A stretch of DNA of 9,676 nucleotides from Oscillospiraceae bacterium (GCA_009777435.1 WRLW01000042.1:1-9676); one strand, 5' to 3'; numbered from the stretch's first letter, positions 1 to 6,869 are shown. Notes: a model not told the origin generated them from the letters alone. Made by a program: numbers and translations.

Positions 1-1829
1 TGAAGATGTACGACGTGGCGAGCGAGGAAGAATATTTCAAGCTGCATAATGAACTGCTGCCGGAATACCAGCCTTGCGGCAGGCTGTCCGAGGATATGAT
101 CCGCGAGCTGCTGGATAAAGCCTTCTCAACCGGCTATGATCGCTTTGAATGGATGTCAAGGAAGCTGGACGGCAAGCATTTCCCATGCGAAATCACGCTG
201 ATCCGCGTCAAGTACAGGGGCGAGGATCATATCGCGGCGTATAAGCGCGATTTGAGCGAACAGAAAAAAATGCTGGCCCTGATCGCGGAAGAGCATAGCC
301 AAACGGAAGCGATGTCCCACTGGTATAAGTCTATCCTCGACGCGACGCCCTTCCCGATCTCAGTCACCGACGCGGACATGAACTGGACGTTTGTCAACAA
401 AGCGGTCGAGGATTTTTTGAACACAAAGCGCGAGGATATGATGGGCAAGCCTTGCAGCAACTGGAATCTGCACATATGCAACACCGAGGACTGCAGCATA
501 GCCTGCGCCAAGCGCGGCATAAAATACACGTTTTTTGACCATCAGGGCAATCACTATAAGGTTGACGTTGAGGTGCTGAAGGACATAGAGGGCGAAGTCG
601 CGGGCTTTATAAAGGTCGTTCAGGACGTCACCCTTGTGGAAACCATGGCAAGACGCGAGGCCGAGGCCGCCAACGAGGCAAAGTCAATATTCCTTGCGAC
701 CATGAGCCATGAGATACGGACGCCGCTCAACGCGATAATGGGCATGACCGCGGTTGGCAAAAAATCCGCCGGCGCGGAGCGTAAAAACTACGCGCTCGAC
801 AGAATCGAGGACGCTTCGACGCATCTGCTCGGGGTCGTAAACGATATCCTCGACATGTCGAAAATCGAAGCTAATAAGCTGGAGCTGTCGTCCGTCGAGT
901 TCGACTTTGAAAAGATGCTGCAAAAGATAGTCGGGGTTATAAACTTCACGGCGGACAAGAAAAAGCAGAAGCTTTTCGTAGATCTGGACGGCAGCGTGCC
1001 CCGTTTTGTAATCGGCGACGACCAGCGTTTGGCTCAGGTCATCACCAACCTGCTGTCAAACGCGGTGAAATTTACGCCGGAAGGCGGCAGTGTCCGCTTA
1101 GACACGTTTTTGGAGGACGAAACGGACGAATATTTCGTGCTGCGCGTCGAGGTGACGGATACCGGAATAGGCATATCGGCCGAGCAGCAAAAGAGGCTGT
1201 TCAACGCGTTTGATCAGGCGGACAGCGGAATCAGCCGCGAGTATGGCGGAACAGGGCTTGGGCTTACCATCTCAAAGCGCATAATCGAGCTTATGGGAGG
1301 CAAAATTTGGGTCGATTCGGATCTGGGAAAGGGCGCGCGGTTTATTTTCACCGCAAAGATGTGCCGCGGCGAAGCCGAACATAAGCGCGTTGATGAAATC
1401 CCGATCAAGCCCGACCGGCGCGATAACGAGTTCGCGGGCAAGCGGATGCTGCTTGCCGAGGATATAGAAATCAACCGCGAAATAGTAATATCGCTGCTGT
1501 CGGACACCGGGCTGCAAATCAGCTGCGCCGCGGACGGCGAAGAGGCGATCGGTATGCTGGCGGCCCGCGAATACGACATAGTGCTCATGGACGTGCAAAT
1601 GCCCGTTATGGACGGGCTTGAGGCTACGAGACGCATACGCGCGATGACCGCGCCGCGCTTCAGTGAGATTCCGATAGTCGCGATGACCGCGAACGTTTTT
1701 AAGGACGATATCGAGACCTGCATTGCCGCGGGCATGAACGACCACATAGGCAAGCCGATAGATCTGGAAGAGGTATTAGATAAACTGCGCAGGTATTTGC
1801 TTACTCCGCGCCGCCGCCGCGCACCCTGA
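1..1829 (+). CDS. Hybrid sensor histidine kinase (PAS-PAS-HisKA-HATPase-REC), 5' partial
   Basis: Cytoplasmic part of a signalling kinase that would autophosphorylate on His and pass phosphate to its own receiver domain. Residues are numbered from the first in-frame ATG at base 6. The C-terminal half of a PAS domain (about 1-88) ends in the PAC-like stretch KRDLSEQKKM. A second PAS (about 105-212) carries Cys150, 158, 163 and 167. HisKA has the H-box SHEIRTPLN with phosphoacceptor His235. The HATPase has Asn352 (N box), DTGIGI from 385 and GGTGLGL at 414-420. REC (about 479-597) has the acidic pair Glu485/Asp486, phosphoacceptor Asp529 and Lys583. No Hpt domain follows. The ATG at 6 is probably internal: it falls inside a PAS fold, has no ribosome site, and the frame is open to the left edge. 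Any N-terminal membrane or sensor region lies outside the window. The ligand and any partner regulator cannot be told. Confidence 0.95.
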   Translation, partial: KMYDVASEEEYFKLHNELLPEYQPCGRLSEDMIRELLDKAFSTGYDRFEWMSRKLDGKHFPCEITLIRVKYRGEDHIAAYKRDLSEQKKMLALIAEEHSQTEAMSHWYKSILDATPFPISVTDADMNWTFVNKAVEDFLNTKREDMMGKPCSNWNLHICNTEDCSIACAKRGIKYTFFDHQGNHYKVDVEVLKDIEGEVAGFIKVVQDVTLVETMARREAEAANEAKSIFLATMSHEIRTPLNAIMGMTAVGKKSAGAERKNYALDRIEDASTHLLGVVNDILDMSKIEANKLELSSVEFDFEKMLQKIVGVINFTADKKKQKLFVDLDGSVPRFVIGDDQRLAQVITNLLSNAVKFTPEGGSVRLDTFLEDETDEYFVLRVEVTDTGIGISAEQQKRLFNAFDQADSGISREYGGTGLGLTISKRIIELMGGKIWVDSDLGKGARFIFTAKMCRGEAEHKRVDEIPIKPDRRDNEFAGKRMLLAEDIEINREIVISLLSDTGLQISCAADGEEAIGMLAAREYDIVLMDVQMPVMDGLEATRRIRAMTAPRFSEIPIVAMTANVFKDDIETCIAAGMNDHIGKPIDLEEVLDKLRRYLLTPRRRRAP

Positions 1830-1842
1830 CCAACCGTGAACA

Positions 1843-1869
1843 ACGCCGCCGGGGACAACCCGGCGGCGT
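1843..1869 (+). terminator. Strong GC hairpin after the kinase gene (atypical terminator)
   Basis: A perfect 11-bp stem (1843-1853 with 1859-1869) closes a 5-nt loop, 14 bases after the kinase stop codon. On the + strand it is followed by T and then seven A, not a U-tract, so it does not fit the classic intrinsic terminator. It sits just upstream of the repressor promoter and may insulate it or protect the kinase mRNA 3' end. The hairpin is directly visible; the terminator role is inferred. Confidence 0.45.
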
Positions 1870-1891
1870 AAAAAAATTCATAAAATATCAC

Positions 1892-1920
1892 TTGACATTT
1901 CATTTTTACAGTTGTAGAAT
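1892..1920 (+). promoter_or_regulatory. SigA-type promoter of the repressor/M56 operon
   Basis: A perfect -35 TTGACA (1892-1897), a 17-bp spacer and a -10 TAGAAT (1915-1920, one mismatch to TATAAT) lie 38 bases upstream of the repressor start codon. The -10 is overlapped by a BlaI-type palindrome (1907-1916), so bound repressor would block polymerase. This is the best promoter in the window. Confidence 0.8.
1907..1916. promoter_or_regulatory. BlaI/MecI-type operator 1
   Basis: TACA-GT-TGTA is an inverted repeat with the TACA/TGTA half-sites known for BlaI and MecI operators. It covers the end of the spacer and the first bases of the -10. A second copy lies 28 bp downstream, measured centre to centre. 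Its position next to a BlaI-family gene supports autorepression. Confidence 0.75.
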
Positions 1921-1934
1921 AGAGATGTAATTTT

Positions 1935-1944
1935 TACATATGTA
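1935..1944. promoter_or_regulatory. BlaI/MecI-type operator 2
   Basis: TACA-TA-TGTA is a perfect 10-bp palindrome in the 5' leader, immediately before the ribosome site AGAAGGTG. Together with operator 1 it forms a pair on the same promoter, as in bla/mec systems where two dimers bind. A dimer here would cover the early transcribed region. Confidence 0.75.
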
Positions 1945-1958
1945 GAAGGTGATGTGCC

Positions 1959-2342
1959 ATGGCTATTCCCAAACTGCCCGACGCCGAGCTGGAGATCATG
2001 AAAATCATATGGAGATGCGGCGGCGAAACCACGTCGGCTCATATCTATCGCGAGCTTGAGGGGAAAAAGGAATGGGCGGTGACGACCGTGCTGAACTTTC
2101 TGGCGAGGCTGGTCGAGCGCGGGTTCTTAAACGTCCGCAGAATCGGCAAGGCCAACATATACGCGCCCATCATCTGCGAGGATGAGTATCTGGAGAGCGC
2201 GAGCAGGTCTTTTTTGGAACGGCTCCACGGCAATTCACTGAAAAGCCTTGTGGCGTCGCTTTACGACGGAGAGGCCATTTCACGCGGCGACCTCGAGGAG
2301 CTTAGGCGTTACATCGAAGAGAAGGCGGGCGAGACGTTATGA
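1959..2342 (+). CDS. BlaI/MecI/CopY-family transcriptional repressor
   Basis: A 127-residue winged-helix repressor, the usual length for BlaI/MecI. The N-terminal domain (about 5-72) has the family pattern: an opening helix LPDAELEIMKIIW, the recognition helix region AVTTVLNFLARLVERGFL (40-57), and a wing ending in ANIYAP. The C-terminal helices (about 75-123) match the dimerisation region that BlaR1/MecR1 signalling inactivates by cleavage. The ATG start has AGAAGGTG 7 nt upstream. The gene is preceded by a promoter with two TACA-N2-TGTA palindromes and overlaps the M56 protease gene by 4 bp (ATGA), so repressor and sensor are translated together. The family is certain. The regulon beyond its own operon is unknown, and no beta-lactamase gene is in the window. 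Confidence 0.95.
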   Translation: MAIPKLPDAELEIMKIIWRCGGETTSAHIYRELEGKKEWAVTTVLNFLARLVERGFLNVRRIGKANIYAPIICEDEYLESASRSFLERLHGNSLKSLVASLYDGEAISRGDLEELRRYIEEKAGETL

Positions 2343-4516
2343 CATTATTACATTCTTTGGCGAGCGTCACGCTGACCTTAACGCCCATTATCCTCTTGCT
2401 TTTGCTGCTTACGCCGCTGTTCGACAGGAAATACTCCGCCGCCGGACGGCATTTGCTGTGGATATTCGTCATGGCCGGCCTGTGCCTGCCGCTTATCTCC
2501 TTTGCGCCGCGCCCCGCCATACAAATCGATCTGGCGGCGCACGGATTGTTAACTCACTTGCCCCAAGGGGATGACGCCTCCATCCCCTCTTATTCTACGG
2601 AGCCTCTGAATACCCCGGACGAACTGAGCGTCCGGGACATTCAGGGCGGCCTTGAAGCCCAAATCACTCAAGACTACTCCGGCGCGCCCGCCCGCGCGTC
2701 CCAAGATATCGGAGATATCTTTGAACCAGCCGGCCGCGCGCGGGAACCGTTACGGCCTCCGCAGATTGACGCCCCCGCGTTAATCCTGTTTGCGTGGCTG
2801 TCGGGTGTCTTTCTCGCGCTGGCATACCATATCGGCATACATCTGTCATTCAGGCGCTTTATCCGGCGGTGGAGCTTACCCGTATCCGATCCGGGCGTTA
2901 TAGAGCTTTTTCACGCCGAAGCCGCGCGCATGGGAATCAGTAAAGCGTTCCTGCTCAAAAGATGCAAGAGAATCAAAGCGCCCATGCTGACCGGGTTTAT
3001 ACGGCCCGCCGTGCTGCTGCCCGGCTCACGCTATGACGCCGAGGCCCTGCGTTTTATTTTCCGGCATGAGCTGACGCATTATAAGCGCCGCGACCTTTGG
3101 TATAAGCTTGCGCTGGCGGCCGTCAAAAGCGTCTACTGGTTCAATCCCGCCGTGCATTTAATGGCGGCGCGGGCCAACAAAGATATAGAGACCATATGCG
3201 ACGCCATGACCGTGGACGGGATGGACATTACGTCGCGTAAACGCTACAGCGAAATCATTCTGAGCATGGCGTCCGGCCCGCGCTCGGGCCGAGGTCTCGC
3301 CACATGCTTTATGGGAGGGAAAAACATGCTTAAGCAACGCTTCGCGAATATTCTCGGCAAGACAAAAAAAGGCGCCGCGGCACTGTTTATAGCGATAGGC
3401 GCCGTGGTGTTCGCGGCGGGCCTGCTGGTAGGTTTTAACTTTGGCGCGGAACCGCCGGAGCCGCCCGCCGATTTCTTTGACCACGCCGCCTATGCTTCCG
3501 CCGGCGATACCGTAAATATCCCCAGCATGAACGCAGTCCCGGAAACACCGGAGCCCGCGGACGACCCCAAGCCTGATACGAATGAACCGGACAGCCTGCC
3601 CGGCGGCTTTATGCGGGGTTCTCCAGACGCTCAGCGCCAGCTGCTCGACGAGCATATTTACCGGTCTTTGGCCGCGCTCGATAAATGGATGGAAGAGAAC
3701 AAGGACGCGATTAACAAATCACCCGACAGCCTCGCGTACTATTTTACCGACCTTGGCGAACCTGTTTTCAATATTCCGTCGCATATAACCTCCGCCATTA
3801 CCGGACACAGTCTGGAAGAGCTTATCCCGATGGTGTATGACCGGCCCAATATGACGGAGCGTGAGTTCAGTGATATTTCGGCGATAGATATCTCCGCCGT
3901 AACGGATCATGTAACGGTCACGCGGGACGGCGACAGGCTGCTCGTGAGGTATTACGAGTGGTTTGACGGCGAGTACGGCTTAGATGTATGCGACGGGAAG
4001 CTGTCGCTTGAGCAGAACTCCCCTCCTTATCTGAGGAAGGGCGCTTCTCTGTCGGACGGCTGGCTTAGCGAGTATCTGCGCTCACAGGGCAGGCAGCCGC
4101 AAAACACGGTGGAGATAGTCATACCGGCGTCGGCGCGATATAATAAAATCGAAATCAGCACGGTAAGCGGCGTCATTACGGCCGAGGGCGTTACCGCGGA
4201 CAAGATTACACTGAATACCGTCATCGGCAATACCGCCGCCAAGAGCTGCGCTGCGGACAGCATTGAAATCAGTTCTGTAAACGGCGTCATCACAGCCGAG
4301 GACTGCAAGACGGACAGCCTAAAGCTGAGTACCGTCAACGGCGACGGGCATATCAAGCTGACCGGCAGCGCGGCGGATTGCGACATCTCCTTTGACAGCT
4401 GGCTCGGCTCCCTTGTGTACAACGGAAACGAGGCCGGCGACATGCGAAACAGGGACTCCGCGCGCCGCATCAGCTTAAGCACAGTCAGAGGCACGATTTT
4501 GGTGGAGGATGTGTGA
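2339..4516 (+). CDS. BlaR1-like M56 membrane metalloprotease with DUF4097-like outer sensor domain
   Basis: Likely signal-transducing protease that inactivates the upstream repressor. Predicted membrane segments lie near residues 6-28, 37-55, 147-169 and 346-368, the four-helix topology of BlaR1. Between helices 3 and 4 is the zinc protease site HELTH (243-247), with the distal metal-ligand region around Glu284 (ETICD) and a conserved FNP. The loop between helices 2 and 3 is long (about 90 residues), acidic and proline-rich. After helix 4 comes a Pro/Asp-rich linker, an alpha/beta stretch (about 420-575), then repeats with a 19-residue period from about 603 (STVSG, NTVIG, SSVNG, STVNG, later STVRG) that resemble the DUF4097 beta-solenoid. 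I see no SxxK, SxN or KTG penicillin-binding motifs there, so beta-lactam acylation is unlikely to be the signal. The start overlaps the repressor stop, implying translational coupling. The M56 assignment is secure; the DUF4097 assignment is from repeat appearance. Confidence 0.9.
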   Translation: MTLLHSLASVTLTLTPIILLLLLLTPLFDRKYSAAGRHLLWIFVMAGLCLPLISFAPRPAIQIDLAAHGLLTHLPQGDDASIPSYSTEPLNTPDELSVRDIQGGLEAQITQDYSGAPARASQDIGDIFEPAGRAREPLRPPQIDAPALILFAWLSGVFLALAYHIGIHLSFRRFIRRWSLPVSDPGVIELFHAEAARMGISKAFLLKRCKRIKAPMLTGFIRPAVLLPGSRYDAEALRFIFRHELTHYKRRDLWYKLALAAVKSVYWFNPAVHLMAARANKDIETICDAMTVDGMDITSRKRYSEIILSMASGPRSGRGLATCFMGGKNMLKQRFANILGKTKKGAAALFIAIGAVVFAAGLLVGFNFGAEPPEPPADFFDHAAYASAGDTVNIPSMNAVPETPEPADDPKPDTNEPDSLPGGFMRGSPDAQRQLLDEHIYRSLAALDKWMEENKDAINKSPDSLAYYFTDLGEPVFNIPSHITSAITGHSLEELIPMVYDRPNMTEREFSDISAIDISAVTDHVTVTRDGDRLLVRYYEWFDGEYGLDVCDGKLSLEQNSPPYLRKGASLSDGWLSEYLRSQGRQPQNTVEIVIPASARYNKIEISTVSGVITAEGVTADKITLNTVIGNTAAKSCAADSIEISSVNGVITAEDCKTDSLKLSTVNGDGHIKLTGSAADCDISFDSWLGSLVYNGNEAGDMRNRDSARRISLSTVRGTILVEDV

Positions 4517-4550
4517 TATATAATCAGGCGCGAACAATTTCTGACAGGTT

Positions 4551-5558
4551 TCACTCCGGCGTTAGAATCTTGTATTCCATGCGTCCTTGCCCGTAATAGT
4601 ACCGGACAATAACGTCATCTACGAACAATTCAGCGCCCATGCTCGTTTTGTCATTCCATAATACAGCGTGAATCTCTATTACGTCATTGCCCGCCCACTC
4701 AATTGCCCGCGCTGTGCTGTAATTTTCTAAATCCGGCAACTGCCAGTAATCAAGGTTTAGCTCATTTGCGACCCTAATTCGGGCGCTGTCTATGATTTCA
4801 GGGCTGACTACGCCGTTTTCATTATAAATCTCAATGTAAGTGCTTTTGTTGGAAATCAGTTCAACGGCAAAGAGTCTTTTATCAGGCGAGGGAAGAATTT
4901 GCTTGATATACCTTTTGGGTTCATTGAATGAAGCCAACACCCGCAGCTCGTCATCCTTGATTGTCCATATCTGATTATAAGTTCCGTAATCGGAGTAGTC
5001 GTTGAACAGCGCAAAGACAACCGAGCCGTCCGCCATGCGGATAATGCGCGGGTCGTCAAACGCTTTTGTCAAAACAGACAGAGCGAACGATACGGCGTCC
5101 GACACCGCGCCGGCGTCTATGTCGGAAAGTTCTTTGTCGTAGGGTTCGTCCGAAAGCAGCGGCGTTAAGGCGCGGATAGCTTTTTCTCGTATTTCGTCGT
5201 TGTTGTAATACTCAACCAGTTTATTTACGGCGAAGTATTGCTTGTACAAATCTTCCGATTTCAGCCCATCGAAATAAATATCCGCCCCGTATTGTTCCGC
5301 CAGTGAATTGGCGACCGCCATTTCCTCCGGCGATAAGTGCCGTAAATAAAAGGAATTGATACTGTTCTGAATGTAGGCGGCCGCAAATACAGTAGCCGCC
5401 GTTAAAAACACAGCGGCGCAGGCCGCCGCGGCCGCGCAGCGCATAACGCGGCTTTTTAGGGTAAGAACTTCCCGTTTCTTCCCGCGTCTCGGCGCGGCTC
5501 CCTCGATGTGCTTATCCGAAATACTGCCGATGGAGTTTAACAAGTCTTTTGGCCGCAT
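4551..5558 (-). CDS. Anti-sigma-like single-pass membrane protein
   Basis: A 335-residue protein with a basic cytoplasmic N-terminus (1-38), one Ala-rich membrane helix (about 39-62) and a 270-residue outer region. The opening (LLNSIGSISDKHIEGA) resembles the short N-terminal segment of anti-sigma-like proteins encoded after Clostridia ECF sigma genes; there is no HxxxCxxC zinc motif. The outer region begins with a helical part (about 72-170). It continues as beta-rich sequence (about 171-335) including SPDKRLFAVEL, which recalls beta-propeller blades, although too few blades are visible to call one. The start overlaps the sigma gene by 22 bp and has a strong site (GGAAGGTG) 7 nt upstream, so the two are co-expressed. 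Inferred role: hold the sigma factor at the membrane until an envelope signal arrives. It could also be a sigma-dependent envelope protein. Confidence 0.7.
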   Translation of the reverse strand: MRPKDLLNSIGSISDKHIEGAAPRRGKKREVLTLKSRVMRCAAAAACAAVFLTAATVFAAAYIQNSINSFYLRHLSPEEMAVANSLAEQYGADIYFDGLKSEDLYKQYFAVNKLVEYYNNDEIREKAIRALTPLLSDEPYDKELSDIDAGAVSDAVSFALSVLTKAFDDPRIIRMADGSVVFALFNDYSDYGTYNQIWTIKDDELRVLASFNEPKRYIKQILPSPDKRLFAVELISNKSTYIEIYNENGVVSPEIIDSARIRVANELNLDYWQLPDLENYSTARAIEWAGNDVIEIHAVLWNDKTSMGAELFVDDVIVRYYYGQGRMEYKILTPE

Positions 5559-6115
5559 ATCAAAACACCTTCCTTTTCCAAAAGTTGTTTGAGCTTCGCT
5601 CTCGCCCTGAATAGTATGGACTTCACACTGTTTTCGCCGATACCTAAGTCTGCGGAAATATCCGCTATTGTACTCAAGTACCAGTACCTTTGCACGAATA
5701 CGTCACGGGACTGCTTAGGCATTGCGTCTAAAAACCGGTCTATCATCTCGGTTATGCGGTTCCCCTCAATCTCGCCTTCAACGCTCATGCGGTCGGGTAT
5801 GCAGTCCTCCAGCTCTGACAACGCGATTTCCATCACGCCGCCGCCGCGTTTTCCGGCATTTGATTTTTCGTATCTGTTCAATGACAGATTGCGGGTTATC
5901 TTCCCCAAAAAGGCTGACAGGCGATTAGGACGCGCCGGGGGTATGGCGTTCCACGCGCGAAGCCATGTGTCGTTGACACATTCGTCCGCGTCCTCGCTGC
6001 TTTGCAATATCCTGTAAGCAATACTATGACAGTAGCCCGCATATTTTTGAGATACTTCGGCGATAGCGGTTTCTGTGCGTTGCCAGAACAAGTCGATTAT
6101 TATATTGTCGTCCAC
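5537..6115 (-). CDS. ECF-type RNA polymerase sigma factor
   Basis: A 192-residue sigma-70 family protein. The sigma-2 region spans about 10-82, including the -10 recognition segment around EDADECVNDTWLRAW (41-55) and FLGKITRNLSLNRYEK. A variable linker follows, then sigma-4 (about 122-182) with the helix-turn-helix TIADISADLGIGENSVKSIL. No sigma-3 domain is present, as expected for ECF sigmas. The start is GTG, supported by GGGAGGTGA 5 nt upstream, the best ribosome site in the window. The 3' end overlaps the anti-sigma-like gene, whose ribosome site lies inside the sigma reading frame. An extra C-terminal tail ends in GQKTC. I could not identify an ECF-type promoter upstream, so autoregulation is unsupported. 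Confidence 0.93.
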   Translation of the reverse strand: MDDNIIIDLFWQRTETAIAEVSQKYAGYCHSIAYRILQSSEDADECVNDTWLRAWNAIPPARPNRLSAFLGKITRNLSLNRYEKSNAGKRGGGVMEIALSELEDCIPDRMSVEGEIEGNRITEMIDRFLDAMPKQSRDVFVQRYWYLSTIADISADLGIGENSVKSILFRARAKLKQLLEKEGVLICGQKTC

Positions 6116-6128
6116 CTAATCACCTCCC
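6113..6128 (-). promoter_or_regulatory. Ribosome binding site and GTG start of the ECF sigma gene
   Basis: On the minus strand GGGAGGTGA precedes ATTAG-type spacing and a GTG codon (6115-6113). This near-perfect Shine-Dalgarno decides the non-ATG start; no in-frame ATG is better placed. Confidence 0.75.
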
Positions 6129-6220
6129 GCCGTTTCAGACTAAAGGCGCCTTCACCCGTATACACCGGAAAAATTGTCGCGCGTTGCATAAATTAAAAAA
6201 TATTTTATCTCATAAAAATA

Positions 6221-6236
6221 ACCACGAAAGCGTGGT
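6221..6236 (-). terminator. Probable intrinsic terminator of the antitoxin/toxin-remnant operon
   Basis: A perfect 6-bp inverted repeat (ACCACG / CGTGGT) closes a 4-nt loop. On the minus strand it is followed by TATTTTTATG, a U-rich tract, 20 bases after the stop of the truncated toxin. On the + strand the same hairpin is followed by a weaker T-rich run (CGTTTGTTTT), so it could work both ways. The stem is short, so strength is uncertain. Confidence 0.5.
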
Positions 6237-6256
6237 CGTTTGTTTTGCATATAAAA

Positions 6257-6373
6257 TTATACGTTGCACTCGTTCACTCCGCACCCTACGTCTTTTGCTT
6301 TTACAGACAATTTTCCATCGTTGCCCAACAATGCCCATATCGCAGTGTGCGTATCAAGAAGATATTTCGTCAT
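6257..6373 (-). pseudogene. Truncated PIN-domain (VapC-like) toxin remnant
   Basis: Reading the minus strand from ATG at 6373-6371 gives 38 codons and a TAA. The first 29 residues fit the N-terminus of PIN toxins: MTKYLLDTHTAIWALLGN, with the first catalytic Asp (Asp7) in the YLLDTH motif, then LSVKAKDV. The match then stops and the tail GCGVNECNV is unlike the family. PIN domains are about 125-135 residues with further acidic catalytic residues, so this cannot be a working nuclease. The antitoxin stop and this start share one base (TGATG), the usual coupling of toxin-antitoxin pairs. Only about 140 bases remain before the sigma gene and no rest of the toxin is visible in another frame, which suggests loss by deletion or insertion. 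Family resemblance is strong but rests on a short segment. Confidence 0.72.
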
Positions 6374-6630
6374 CACATATACTCCTTGAAGTCCGCGAGT
6401 ACATCGCTGAAGTCATCATCAATGTCAAGTATTCCCTTTAAGCAGTCAAACTGCATAGGCGGGCGTACATACTCCGCTTTTTCGCTCCTTTGCGAAAGCG
6501 GATTTATGTCCGAGACGACCTGCATTAGATAGACATTAAGAGCTGTTTCAATGTCTATCCCGTAACGGCTGAGTACGGGTCTTGCCTTTGCCGCAAGCTC
6601 ACGGTTTAGGTTTACGGAAATAGTGTCCAT
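6373..6630 (-). CDS. RelB/DinJ-like antitoxin of a type II toxin-antitoxin pair
   Basis: An 85-residue protein. The N-terminal part (about 3-40: a beta strand TISVNLNRELA, then a helix with YGIDIETALNVYLMQV) fits the ribbon-helix-helix DNA-binding and dimerising domain of RelB/DinJ antitoxins. The acidic C-terminal tail (about 66-85) ends in ADFKEYM, like the toxin-binding tails of antitoxins paired with PIN toxins in Firmicutes. AGGAGG stands 6 nt before the ATG. The downstream partner, a PIN toxin, is cut to 38 codons, so this is effectively an orphan antitoxin. It may still bind DNA or neutralise a related toxin elsewhere. A VapB-like label would fit the partner; the RelB/DinJ label fits the sequence of the protein. 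Confidence 0.85.
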   Translation of the reverse strand: MDTISVNLNRELAAKARPVLSRYGIDIETALNVYLMQVVSDINPLSQRSEKAEYVRPPMQFDCLKGILDIDDDFSDVLADFKEYM

Positions 6631-6730
6631 ATCGCGCCTCCTGACCCTTTAGGCTTTATTTTTTCGTTTTTTAATCCAGAAAGTCTTGTACGGGCTGTTT
6701 CTCGCGGGTCAATTGAATGTACTTTTTCTG

Positions 6731-6752
6731 ATACTACCGTTTAAGTATAGCA
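6731..6752 (-). promoter_or_regulatory. Candidate extended -10 promoter for the antitoxin gene
   Basis: On the minus strand TGC-TATACT (6752-6744) is an extended -10 element, with only a weak -35 upstream. A short inverted repeat, ATACT (6731-6735) and AGTAT (6744-6748), overlaps the -10 and could be an antitoxin operator. The leader to the start codon would be about 110 nt. An alternative closer promoter is TTGACC (6712-6707), a 16-bp spacer and TACAAG (6690-6685). Neither is proven. Confidence 0.35.
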
Positions 6753-6841
6753 TAAATCACTCAGAAATTCCACGATTTTTTTCTTTCCGCGCGCTCTAAT
6801 GCTTTTGTAATATAGCTTTTACTAATCTCCAATTGAAATAT

Positions 6842-6869
6842 ACGCCGGGATGTGATACCATTCCGGCGT
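6842..6869 (+). other. Hairpin in the leader of the lipoprotein gene
   Basis: An 11-bp stem (6842-6852 with 6859-6869, including one G-U pair) closes a 6-nt loop about 36 bases before the proposed TTG start. No U-tract follows, so it is not a terminator. It may affect translation or mRNA stability. The 275 bases between the antitoxin and lipoprotein genes otherwise show only candidate promoters and A/T-rich sequence. Confidence 0.4.

Noticed and set aside
6..8. ATG at base 6 as the true start of the kinase
   Set aside because: It lies in the middle of a PAS domain, has no ribosome site at the right distance, and the frame is open to the window edge.
1214..1903. Long open frame on the - strand opposite the kinase ATPase and receiver domains
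   Set aside because: The + strand has full kinase motifs here; the antisense product is low-complexity Ser/Ile/Arg-rich and runs through the promoter and operator region.
2339..4516. Calling the M56 gene blaR1 or mecR1
   Set aside because: The protease domain fits, but the beta-lactam-binding sensor domain is absent, so a resistance-sensor name would mislead.
6182..6268. Direct repeat CGTTGCA at 6182-6188 and 6262-6268 flanking the terminator hairpin, considered as an insertion footprint
   Set aside because: Seven bases is too short to support target-site duplication, and no inverted ends or transposase remnant lie between.
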